From positions 1 through 10,656 of the forward strand of contig CABUYS010000042.1 in assembly GCA_902495835.1 (NCBI GenBank): DNA of 10,656 nt, written 5' to 3'. Positions 1 to 6,230 of the stretch are shown piece after piece (position 1 is the first letter of the stretch; each line of letters begins with the position of its first letter). The translations under genes and the position numbers were made by a program. The notes below the pieces were generated by a model. The model was not told the origin of the DNA. It saw nothing but the letters and a program-made list of their open reading frames with translations, and did no database searches. The DNA comes from an uncultured Oscillospiraceae bacterium (GTDB lineage: Bacteria; Bacillota; Clostridia; Oscillospirales; Acutalibacteraceae).

Positions 1-1
1 A

Positions 2-856
2 CATTCAGGCTCTGATACTTCACCGCGCTCTCAAGAATCTCCAAGCTCATCTGACTCTTCGCCGTCTGAAGAACGCTCAGACTCTGATACTTCACCGCGC
101 TCTCAAGAATCATCGAATTCATCTAGTTCTTCATCATCTGAAGGATGCCCATGCTTGTGCCCTCGCGCTGTGCGTTGTGATCCGGAACATTCAGAATCAT
201 CTGGTTCTTTACCGTCTGAAAAATTGCATCCTGCAAATTTGAGTAAATTTCAAGGACCTCCAGAATTATTATATTTTCTTAATTCTACAAAACAAAACAA
301 TTCACCGCATGATTGTGAATCTCAAAAACAACCTATTGTCTCATCCGACGGAAAAGTTAGTTCTCCTACGACAGCTCAAAACTTAACCCCAGAATTAGAG
401 GAACGAAACTTAGTTATGGATTACATGATTGAAAACATCTCTTCTCATATGGCCGATAGAGCTACGATAGCACGCCAAAGAATCAAGTGTTATATTAAAG
501 ATTTATTTTCAAATAAAAGTTTATACAACCAATTAAGTCCTGAACTTTTAGTAACCGTTATGTGTTACTGGGATAGAATAAACTATGTAAAATTAATTCG
601 TGATACCAAGGATGAAAAAAATGAATTAGATAGATTTTATTATACTCTTATAACTTTGTTTTTTCTTGCGGATAAACATATAAGAGATGATTTACGTGAC
701 GATACTATACTTCAAAAATGGACATGGATTAGTTTAATACCACTAACTCAATTAAAGCATTACAGAAAAATTTTATTGGAAAACCTTAATAATCGTTTGG
801 ATATTTCCCAAGAAGATTATTTATATTACGAAAAAATTTTAAGGTCTTGCCCATAA
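2..856 (+). CDS. Cyclin-box-like protein with Ser/Pro-rich repeat N-terminus (5' end outside window)
   Basis: The frame is open from the first bases of the window with no ATG, so the start lies upstream; 284 codons are visible. A TTG at 155 is an internal codon, not a credible start. Visible residues 2-49 are a Ser-rich 24-residue tandem repeat, followed by a Cys cluster (CPCLCPRAVRC) and a low-complexity linker with several S-P dipeptides. From about residue 130 the protein is helical. SPELLVTVMCYWDRINYV resembles cyclin helix 2 (the hxxxYIDRh motif). ELDRFYYTLITLFFLADKHI resembles helix 3 (the LAAxxLAxKxxxD pattern). ILQKWTWISLIPLTQLKHYR and the following LLENLNNRLDIS resemble helices 4-5 (the GIsxxELnxLExxfLxxLdw pattern of PHO80-type cyclins). 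Cyclins bind and activate CDKs in eukaryotes, and no kinase gene is visible here. The family call comes from pattern reading only. An unrelated helical protein is possible. Confidence 0.6.
   Translation, partial: HSGSDTSPRSQESPSSSDSSPSEERSDSDTSPRSQESSNSSSSSSSEGCPCLCPRAVRCDPEHSESSGSLPSEKLHPANLSKFQGPPELLYFLNSTKQNNSPHDCESQKQPIVSSDGKVSSPTTAQNLTPELEERNLVMDYMIENISSHMADRATIARQRIKCYIKDLFSNKSLYNQLSPELLVTVMCYWDRINYVKLIRDTKDEKNELDRFYYTLITLFFLADKHIRDDLRDDTILQKWTWISLIPLTQLKHYRKILLENLNNRLDISQEDYLYYEKILRSCP
5..148 (+). repeat. Two tandem 72-bp (24-residue) Ser/Pro-rich coding repeats
   Basis: Copy 1 spans 5-76 and copy 2 spans 77-148. The first 30 or so bases of each unit (12-39 and 84-111) are essentially identical and encode SDTSPRSQES. 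The second halves have diverged (PSSSDSSPSEER versus SNSSSSSSSEGC). A shorter, decayed third unit is visible around 190-223 (HSESSGSLPSEK). The array may continue left of the window. It is clearly more GC-rich than the rest of the gene. Confidence 0.85.
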
Positions 857-897
857 TCCAAAACATTTTGAAATTAATTTTATTACAATGAATATAT

Positions 898-918
898 AAC
901 TATTCGGCATAGTTTTTT
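898..918 (+). terminator. Small stem-loop with U-tract after the cyclin-like gene
   Basis: AACTAT (898-903) and ATAGTT (909-914) pair around a TCGGC loop and run directly into six T residues. The stem is short and AT-rich, so alone it would be a weak intrinsic terminator. It lies 42 bp after the stop codon. Confidence 0.45.
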
Positions 919-929
919 ATATAATAAAA

Positions 930-972
930 CGCTTCCTGCAGACTATTGTGTCTTGAAAGGAAGCGATTTTTT
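930..972 (+). terminator. Intrinsic terminator candidate
   Basis: CGCTTCCT (930-937) and AGGAAGCG (958-965) form a perfect 8-bp stem around a 20-nt loop, followed by ATTTTTTG. It is the second of two tandem hairpins after the cyclin-like gene and the stronger of the pair. Confidence 0.65.
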
Positions 973-988
973 GTGCATAGAAAACAAT

Positions 989-1007
989 GCGAAAGCCCGC
1001 GTGGTTC
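989..1007 (+). repeat. IS left-end repeat, copy 1
   Basis: The reverse complement reads GAACCACGCGGGCTTTCGC and matches 10330-10348 at 18 of 19 positions, in opposite orientation. In both elements it sits upstream of the tnpA remnant, as expected for the left-end hairpin recognised by Y1 transposases. Confidence 0.75.
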
Positions 1008-1113
1008 GGTGGTAACTTAAACGATATAAGAACAGAATAAAAATTCCTTGTGATGTAAAGTAGATTAGCGATTTGAAAACTCCTAAAAGTTAAATCAAAA
1101 GGAGGACATTAAA

Positions 1114-1200
1114 ATAAGTGGCACATAGGTTCATTACATACATAGTGAAATTACAGATATCATATGGTATTTACGGTCGAATATTTTATGAATATAAAAA
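1114..1200 (+). pseudogene. tnpA: TnpA (Y1 transposase) N-terminal remnant
   Basis: The AGGAGG at 1100-1105 is 8 nt before ATA (1114), a decayed ATG. The frame then reads SGT, a stop, and VHYIHSEITD. After a one-base shift it continues as YHMVFTVEY from 1158, matching the conserved start of IS200/IS605 TnpA (HTxxxxxYHxVFxxKYRRK). It soon meets a stop, and the catalytic HUH motif and Tyr are absent, so the copy is dead. CTCCT at 1080-1084 can pair with AGGAG at 1100-1104, which would mask the ribosome binding site as described for IS200. Confidence 0.6.
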
Positions 1201-1359
1201 ATAGGAGCTATATTTAGAAAATAAATAAAATGAATTGGGAAAACAGTTAACATTTAATAATATAAACAGCAATCAACGATTCCTTCACAAGTCTAAGGCT
1301 CTATCAGCCTCCTTTAGAGAAGGCTAGTGGTACAGAAGCTTCCACCCGATAAAGAAATA

Positions 1360-1378
1360 CCCCCAGCTAGGCTGGGGG
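1360..1378. terminator. IS right-end palindrome, likely also terminating the PTS operon
   Basis: CCCCCAGC (1360-1367) and GCTGGGGG (1371-1378) form a perfect 8-bp GC-rich hairpin with a 3-nt loop. It aligns with the right end of the second IS copy. It lies 41 bp beyond the ptsG stop codon and is followed on the minus strand by TATTTCTTT. No better hairpin separates it from ptsG, so I infer that the operon uses the IS end as its terminator, although the U-tract is weak. Confidence 0.55.
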
Positions 1379-1418
1379 ATGTTTATTAATTTCCGTATTA
1401 TTTAATTTTTTAGTATTT

Positions 1419-3023
1419 TTATTTTGAAAGTTTTTCGGATTTTTTCATATTTTCCATATATTCTTCAAGTTCTGACTTTATAACCGTAACTCTCGGGCCA
1501 AAAACCACCTGTATTCCTGTGCCTTTTTTTATGACTCCTGCACATCCGCTTTGTTTAAGAATAGACTCATCAACTTTTTCAGGGTCAACTACCTTTATTC
1601 TTAAACGCGTCGCACAGCAATCGAGACTTTCGATATTTTCAATTCCTCCTACACCCTCAACGATGAATTCGGAAGCATTTTCTTTTTTGGTAGCTTCGTA
1701 ATCTTTTTTGGTATATAACTTAGATTCTATTTCGTCTTCTTCTCGTCCGGGAGTCATAAGATTGAATTTCTCAATTGCAAATTTGAAAAGGAAATAATAC
1801 ACAGCTGCATAGACAAGTCCTACAGGAATGATGTAAATCCAATTTGTTTTTTCATTTCCCTGAAGTATTCCAAAGAGGAATAAATCAATAAGTCCGCCGG
1901 AAAAAGTCATTCCAACCGCAACTTTAAGTATATGCATAATCATAAACGAAAGACCTGCAAACACGCAGTGAACGGCATATAAAATCGGAGCTACAAATAA
2001 AAATGTAAATTCTATAGGTTCAGTAATACCTGTTATCATTGAAGTAAGAGCTGCCGAAAACAACAATCCGCCGACAACTTTTTTCTTTGAAGGTTTCGCC
2101 GTTGTATAAATTGCCAAAGCTGCTGCAGGGAGTCCAAAAATCATAAATGGGAATTTTCCCGTCATAAATCTTGCTGCGTTGACGCTGAAGTGTTTAACCG
2201 ATGAAGAAGCAAGTTCCGCAAAAAATATGTTTTGAGCTCCCGTTACGTAAATTCCGTCCACAACGGCAGTTCCGCCGAGTCCTGTATACCAGAAAGGAGT
2301 ATAAAAAACGTGATGCAGTCCAAACGGTATAAGAGCTCTTTCTATAAGGCCATAGACAAACGTTCCTGCGTAATTCGACGCCGTAACAAGACTACCCAGT
2401 CCATACATTCCCTCTTGAACATATGGCCAAATGAAGAACATCAAAACGCCTACAAAAATATAAGCAACGGTTGATACTATAGGAACAAATCTTATTCCGC
2501 CAAAGAAAGAAATTACATTCGGAAGTTTAATCTTGTAAAATTTGTTATGAAGATAAGCTACGCCTAAACCTACCAGTATTCCTCCGAAAACACCCATTTG
2601 CAAAGATTCTATTCCGCATACGGATGTAAGCGTTCCTTCGAGCATTGCCCCGGGTTCAAGCTTTCCTGTGAGCTCGAGCAGCGAATGAATTGTTTCATGC
2701 ATAATGAAGAATGCTATTGCCGAAGAAAGAGCTGCAGCTCCTTTTTCTTTATGAGCCATTCCTAAAGCTATTCCTATGGCAAATATAATCGGCAAATTCG
2801 CAAATATGATATCACCTGTGTTTTTCATTACAACCAATACGAAATTTAAAAACGTACCACTACCGAGAAGCCACTCCAAACCGTATGAGCTTATCATTTG
2901 AGGATTGGAAAACGACGCTCCTATTCCCAGCAAAAGTCCCGCAACCGGCAAAAGTGCAATGGGAAACATAAAAGACTGACCTACACGTTGCAGCAAACTG
3001 AACGCAGAATTTTTGTTACTCAA
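1419..3023 (-). CDS. ptsG: PTS glucose-type transporter subunit IICB
   Basis: Membrane permease and IIB domain of a glucose-family PTS. It imports a sugar, probably glucose, and phosphorylates it during transport. The IIC domain fills about residues 10-420 with multiple hydrophobic helices. It carries the conserved PFGLHHVFYTPFWYT loop, TGKFPFMIFGLPAAALAIY, GITEPIEFTFLFVAP and FGILQGNEKTNW. The IIB domain follows a charged linker. Its phosphocysteine motif LDCCATRLRI places the active Cys at about 470, the second Cys of the pair. There is no fused IIA; that is the next gene upstream. The start is a choice between TTG at 3041, which has no ribosome binding site, and TTG at 3023. I prefer 3023 because GGTGAT lies just upstream and the N-terminus then matches the family. 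PtsG is favoured over maltose or GlcNAc relatives by overall wording, but substrate is inferred. Confidence 0.9.
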   Translation of the reverse strand: MSNKNSAFSLLQRVGQSFMFPIALLPVAGLLLGIGASFSNPQMISSYGLEWLLGSGTFLNFVLVVMKNTGDIIFANLPIIFAIGIALGMAHKEKGAAALSSAIAFFIMHETIHSLLELTGKLEPGAMLEGTLTSVCGIESLQMGVFGGILVGLGVAYLHNKFYKIKLPNVISFFGGIRFVPIVSTVAYIFVGVLMFFIWPYVQEGMYGLGSLVTASNYAGTFVYGLIERALIPFGLHHVFYTPFWYTGLGGTAVVDGIYVTGAQNIFFAELASSSVKHFSVNAARFMTGKFPFMIFGLPAAALAIYTTAKPSKKKVVGGLLFSAALTSMITGITEPIEFTFLFVAPILYAVHCVFAGLSFMIMHILKVAVGMTFSGGLIDLFLFGILQGNEKTNWIYIIPVGLVYAAVYYFLFKFAIEKFNLMTPGREEDEIESKLYTKKDYEATKKENASEFIVEGVGGIENIESLDCCATRLRIKVVDPEKVDESILKQSGCAGVIKKGTGIQVVFGPRVTVIKSELEEYMENMKKSEKLSK

Positions 3024-3051
3024 ACCAATCACCGCTTTCAATATTTTTTAT

Positions 3052-3561
3052 TTAATCTTCAAATTTAGTATATGCAATTATATTTGTTTCTCCGGCTTTT
3101 GCTTGGCAAGGAATATAATTAATGTCTTTTATCGAATTCATATTCGTGACAAGCAATGCGGTATATGTAGAATATCCGTTTTCTTCGATAAGATTTATGT
3201 CGGCTTCTCCGATAGGCTCTCCGGCTTTAACTTTTTGACCTACTTTTACAAAGTATTTAAAGCCTTTTCCTTTCATGCCTATCGTATCCACCCCGATATG
3301 AATTAAAATATCAAGGCCATCATCGGATTTGATGCAATATACGTGACCTGCGTCAGCAAGCTGTACTATTTCTCCGTCTACGGGTGACACCACAATATTT
3401 TCTTCGGGAACTATTGCCGCTCCGTCGCCTAAAATTTTCTCTGAAAATACTTCATCTGGAATTTCTCTGAGGGAAGTTATTCTTCCGGTTTGAGGCGAAA
3501 TTATAAATTTTTCATTATCCTTATCTTTTAGTTTATTATCTTTAAAAAATCCAAACAACAA
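3052..3561 (-). CDS. crr: PTS glucose subunit IIA (EIIA-Glc, Crr type)
   Basis: Soluble phosphocarrier between HPr and the IIB domain of the adjacent IICB. About 170 residues, close to the usual length. The sequence carries ISPQTGRI, PDEVFSEKILGDGAAI, SPVDGEI, the supporting His in AGHVYCIKSDDG and the phosphorylated His in DILIHIGVDTIGMKGKGF. Counted from the ATG at 3567 these are His75 and His90, as in E. coli. I chose TTG 3561 because AAGGAG (3568-3573) abuts the ATG with zero spacing but stands 6 nt from this TTG. It is separate from IICB, as in enterobacteria, rather than fused as in Bacillus PtsG. The gene lies between ptsI (36 bp) and ptsG (28 bp) in one operon. Confidence 0.93.
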   Translation of the reverse strand: MLFGFFKDNKLKDKDNEKFIISPQTGRITSLREIPDEVFSEKILGDGAAIVPEENIVVSPVDGEIVQLADAGHVYCIKSDDGLDILIHIGVDTIGMKGKGFKYFVKVGQKVKAGEPIGEADINLIEENGYSTYTALLVTNMNSIKDINYIPCQAKAGETNIIAYTKFED

Positions 3562-3567
3562 ATACAT

Positions 3568-3573
3568 CTCCTT
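3568..3573 (-). promoter_or_regulatory. Ribosome binding site that decides the crr start
   Basis: AAGGAG on the minus strand is immediately followed by ATG (3567). Productive spacing is reached only at the TTG codons at 3561 (6 nt) or 3558 (9 nt), so translation probably starts at a TTG. Confidence 0.6.
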
Positions 3574-3597
3574 AAAAAAATACGGAATTATAATTTA

Positions 3598-5253
3598 TTA
3601 AAAATCAATTATCTTGTCTCGAATCTTGCCGACATTTGTTTCAGTGACCTTTTTACGAATATCTAACACCGATGACGGTGAAACGGAAAGTTCATCAACT
3701 CCTATAGACAAAAACATTTCGGTAAGAGATTCGTCAGAAGCCAATTCACCGCATATACCTGCCCATATTCCGTTTTTATGAGCATTATCCACCACAGTTT
3801 TTATAAGCCTTAGAACCGCCTTGTGATGAGTGTTAAGCGATTTTTTGATCTTACCGTTTTGCCTGTCTATCGCCAAAGTATATTGAGTAAGATCATTTGT
3901 GCCTATACTGAAAAAATCAACCTTTGAAGCAAGTTCATCACTGATTATTGCTGCGGCAGGGGTTTCTATCATAATTCCCATGGGAACATTTTCGGAAAAC
4001 TTAATATTACGGTCAATAAGGTCTTTTTTTGCGATTTCAATATACTTTTTGATTTCATCAATTTCTTCGGATGATATAATCATCGGAAACATTATTGAAA
4101 TATTTCCAAACGCCGAAGCTCTGTAAATAGCTTTCAACTGAGTCATAAATATATCGGGGTTGTCAAGACAAACCCTTATACCGCGGTATCCAAGTGCCGG
4201 GTTTTCTTCACGAGAAAAATTAAAATAAGTAACATATTTATCCGAACCTATATCAATGGTTCTTATTATTACTCTTTTATCCCCCATTTTTTGAGCTATA
4301 TCTTTATAAACTTCAAACTGTTCGTCTTCGGTGGGAAAAAATTCTTTGTCAAGATATAAAAACTCACTCCTGAAAAGCCCTATTCCACCCGCATCGTTTT
4401 CTAAAACTTCGTCTATTTCTTTCGGATTATTCAGGTTTGCGTAAATATCAATTCTTTTTCCGTCAAGCGTAACGTTATCTTTGCCTTTTAGATATTTCAG
4501 CAGTTCACGCCTTTTATCAAGAGTTTTCTTTTTCTCTGAAAAACGTTTTTGTGTTTCTTCGTCGGGGTCAATATAAACCGTACCTGAAAAACTGTCGATT
4601 ATTACATCTTTACCGCTGTATTCCGGTTTTAATTCCCCTTCGATATTAATCACAGACGGAATTTTAAGAACTTTTGAAATTATTGCGGCGTGAGAACACT
4701 CCGACCCTTTTGAAAGTATTACTCCCTTAACGGTGTGCTTGTTCAGGGAAGACACTTCGCTTGGAGTTAAATCCTCGGCACTTATTATGATGTGACTTTT
4801 ACTGTTATCTAAATTTTCTTTACAGCCGCTCAAACAATTTATAATTCTTTCCGAAATATCTTTTACGTCCGAAGCTTTTTGCTTCATATATTCGTCGTCC
4901 ATATCGGAAAAAATCTTAGAAAATTTACGTGATGTCTCCCAAACGGCATATTCTGCATTTAAATTTTCCGATTTTATTATTTCAACAATGGTATTTTCGT
5001 AATCTTTATCTCGAATCATCATTTCGTGAACAGCAAAAATTTCCGCTTCTACAGCTCCGAACTGACTTAACGATTTTTCGTATAAATTTCTTATCTGTTT
5101 AACGGCTGCATCTCGTGCTTTGCGATATCTGTCAATTTCGTTTTCCGAATCGGTAACACTGTGTTTGTTAACAGTTTCACAATTTTTTTGACTGATTGAA
5201 AGCGTTCCGAAAGCTATATCCTGAAAAACACCGTTTCCTTTTAAAACAATCAT
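3598..5253 (-). CDS. ptsI: PTS Enzyme I (PEP-protein phosphotransferase)
   Basis: Cytoplasmic first enzyme of the PTS; it takes phosphate from PEP and passes it to HPr. 551 residues, slightly shorter than the usual 570 or so. The HPr-binding helical region is followed by the swivelling His domain with GSECSHAAIISK; the phosphorylated residue is His188. The C-terminal PEP-binding barrel shows GGIGLFRSEFLYLD, IRTIDIGSDK, ENPALGYRGIRVCLDNPDIF, SIGTNDLTQYTLAIDR and the catalytic Cys501 in WAGICGELASD. Small departures from consensus (RSEF for RTEF, DIGSDK for DIGGDK) are conservative. The ATG at 5253 has AAAGGAG at 5268-5274, a long 14-nt spacing, and no in-frame start lies between. It is downstream of ptsH and upstream of crr. 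Confidence 0.97.
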   Translation of the reverse strand: MIVLKGNGVFQDIAFGTLSISQKNCETVNKHSVTDSENEIDRYRKARDAAVKQIRNLYEKSLSQFGAVEAEIFAVHEMMIRDKDYENTIVEIIKSENLNAEYAVWETSRKFSKIFSDMDDEYMKQKASDVKDISERIINCLSGCKENLDNSKSHIIISAEDLTPSEVSSLNKHTVKGVILSKGSECSHAAIISKVLKIPSVINIEGELKPEYSGKDVIIDSFSGTVYIDPDEETQKRFSEKKKTLDKRRELLKYLKGKDNVTLDGKRIDIYANLNNPKEIDEVLENDAGGIGLFRSEFLYLDKEFFPTEDEQFEVYKDIAQKMGDKRVIIRTIDIGSDKYVTYFNFSREENPALGYRGIRVCLDNPDIFMTQLKAIYRASAFGNISIMFPMIISSEEIDEIKKYIEIAKKDLIDRNIKFSENVPMGIMIETPAAAIISDELASKVDFFSIGTNDLTQYTLAIDRQNGKIKKSLNTHHKAVLRLIKTVVDNAHKNGIWAGICGELASDESLTEMFLSIGVDELSVSPSSVLDIRKKVTETNVGKIRDKIIDF

Positions 5254-5362
5254 ACAATTATCGCTTTCTCCTTTTTAACAATATTAAAGGCAGGTACAAA
5301 AATTTATTCCTATTAAATTAATCTTCTTAAATCAATCTTTGTAATGTTAAAAATCATTATGT

Positions 5363-5749
5363 TTAATTATCGGTAAAATTTTTCTCAATATTTTGAGATG
5401 TTTGATCGGTAATTTCTTTTCGCACATCGTTATTAATTTCGTCATCGCTTTCACTGTCGTCATTAATAACTTTGTTATTATTTTTGCATGATAAAAAGTT
5501 ATTTTCGAAAAATTCTTTCACTGCAAGGATTGCATCTTCTTCATCTACGCCTTCGCAGTTAACCGTAACTTTATCTCCTTGTTTAATTCCAAGGCCCATA
5601 AGAGCAAACAGTCCCTTGGCGCTTGCCGACTGATTACCTTTGGTAACTGTAATATTCGAGTCAAACCCTCCTGCGACGTTCACAAGTTTCCCGGCAGGAC
5701 GAGCATGTAAACCGTTTTCTTTTTCTATTCTTATTTGAAATTCTTCCAT
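5363..5749 (-). CDS. ptsH: HPr phosphocarrier with Gly46 and an acidic C-terminal tail
   Basis: Phosphocarrier that receives phosphate from Enzyme I and passes it to IIA. Residues 1-87 form a full HPr domain with the active-site His15 in NGLHARPAG and the conserved LGIKQGDKVTVNCEG. Two things are odd. First, the regulatory serine position reads SASAKGLFALMGLGI, so residue 46 is Gly (GGA codon, 5612-5614) instead of the Ser that HPr kinase phosphorylates. Second, the protein runs to 128 residues where the family has 85-90; residues 88-128 are an Asn/Asp/Glu-rich, probably disordered tail with DDSESDDE. It is the first gene of the operon, 109 bp before ptsI. No clear ribosome binding site precedes the ATG. 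Its place beside ptsI argues that it is the general HPr. Confidence 0.94.
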   Translation of the reverse strand: MEEFQIRIEKENGLHARPAGKLVNVAGGFDSNITVTKGNQSASAKGLFALMGLGIKQGDKVTVNCEGVDEEDAILAVKEFFENNFLSCKNNNKVINDDSESDDEINNDVRKEITDQTSQNIEKNFTDN

Positions 5750-5861
5750 ACTAATAAATTTGGCAAACTTTTTTGAAACCTCAATTTTACTTATAACATA
5801 AAATAGTATAGTAAAAGTTTACCTTCTACCTTTCCATTAATTTTTAAATCTGACTTATAAA

Positions 5862-5870
5862 ATTGTACCA
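5862..5870 (-). promoter_or_regulatory. Candidate extended -10 promoter for the PTS operon
   Basis: The minus strand reads TGGTACAAT, an extended -10 (TGn plus TACAAT), about 110 bp before the ptsH start. The -35 region is poor (TTTCTG at 16 bp), so strength would rest on the TG motif. TATACT at 5805-5810 is an alternative -10. Confidence 0.4.
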
Positions 5871-6138
5871 CAATCCATTTTGTCAGAAAACAGACATATT
5901 CAAAAATTCAGTTTTAATATAAAATCACTTAAAATTCGCCTATTGTCGCCCATATTATCACCTACTTGCTTCAAAAAGTCAATATCAAAAATATTAATCT
6001 TAATTAAAAATTGGTATCTTTACGCTCTATGTTCAAAAAATAACCGTGACAATTGACGATCTAAGAGTCAACAAATCGATTTTAAATAACATTATACAAT
6101 AAAAAAATCAGATAGTTCACCCCAAATTTACTTTTATT

Positions 6139-6147
6139 TGGTATAAT
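6139..6147 (+). promoter_or_regulatory. Extended -10 promoter for the PEPCK gene
   Basis: TGGTATAAT is a perfect extended -10 hexamer 83 bp upstream of the PEPCK start codon. No good -35 lies at the right spacing, as is common for extended -10 promoters. A strong AAAGGAG ribosome binding site (6217-6223) stands 7 nt before the ATG. Confidence 0.6.
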
Positions 6148-6230
6148 TAATTATATAACCAAGTTTAGATAATTTATATTATCCACATGAAAAAATATGA
6201 ATAAAATTTACATCTTAAAGGAGAGATTAT

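Larger units (their letters stand above)
985..1395 (+). mobile_element. Decayed IS200/IS605-family element, copy 1
   Basis: This stretch has the layout of a tnpA-only IS200-type element. A left-end hairpin region lies at 989-1007. A 5' leader holds an AGGAGG ribosome binding site at 1100-1105, and a broken TnpA N-terminus follows (1114-1200). A structured 3' region ends in a right-end palindrome at 1360-1378. It can be aligned to the element at 9936-10356 in three blocks: left end 18/19; leader block 1068-1089, 18/22; right end, about 28 of 41 bases ending near 1387. Only about 400 bp remain, so most of tnpA is deleted. Boundaries are approximate. Confidence 0.7.
5750..6230. other. Divergent intergenic region between ptsH and the PEPCK gene
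   Basis: These 481 bp hold no plausible gene. They carry outward promoters for both sides (separate entries). At 6053-6071 TTGAC and GTCAA form a small inverted repeat about 70 bp upstream of the PEPCK -10, which could be an operator but is too short to be sure. I found no match to the catabolite-responsive element consensus and no recognisable riboswitch. The rest is plain AT-rich sequence. Confidence 0.5.

Noticed and set aside
5..148. Tandem repeat as a CRISPR array
   Set aside because: The units are directly adjacent 72-bp coding repeats in one open frame with no unique spacers.
155..856. TTG at 155 as the start of the first gene
   Set aside because: The frame is open upstream to the window edge through the in-frame Ser-rich repeats, and no ribosome binding site precedes the TTG. 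The gene is 5'-truncated by the window.
1118..1200. GTG at 1118 starting a 27-codon small protein with a good AGGAGG
   Set aside because: The ribosome binding site belongs to the dead tnpA. The short frame matches nothing, while the alternative frames give recognisable TnpA text (HYIHSEITD, YHMVFTVEY).
2232..2474. Plus-strand open frames inside ptsG, crr and ptsI (also 1519-1701, 3013-3306, 3899-4126)
   Set aside because: They are antisense to well-conserved PTS genes, have no ribosome binding sites and no protein-like composition.
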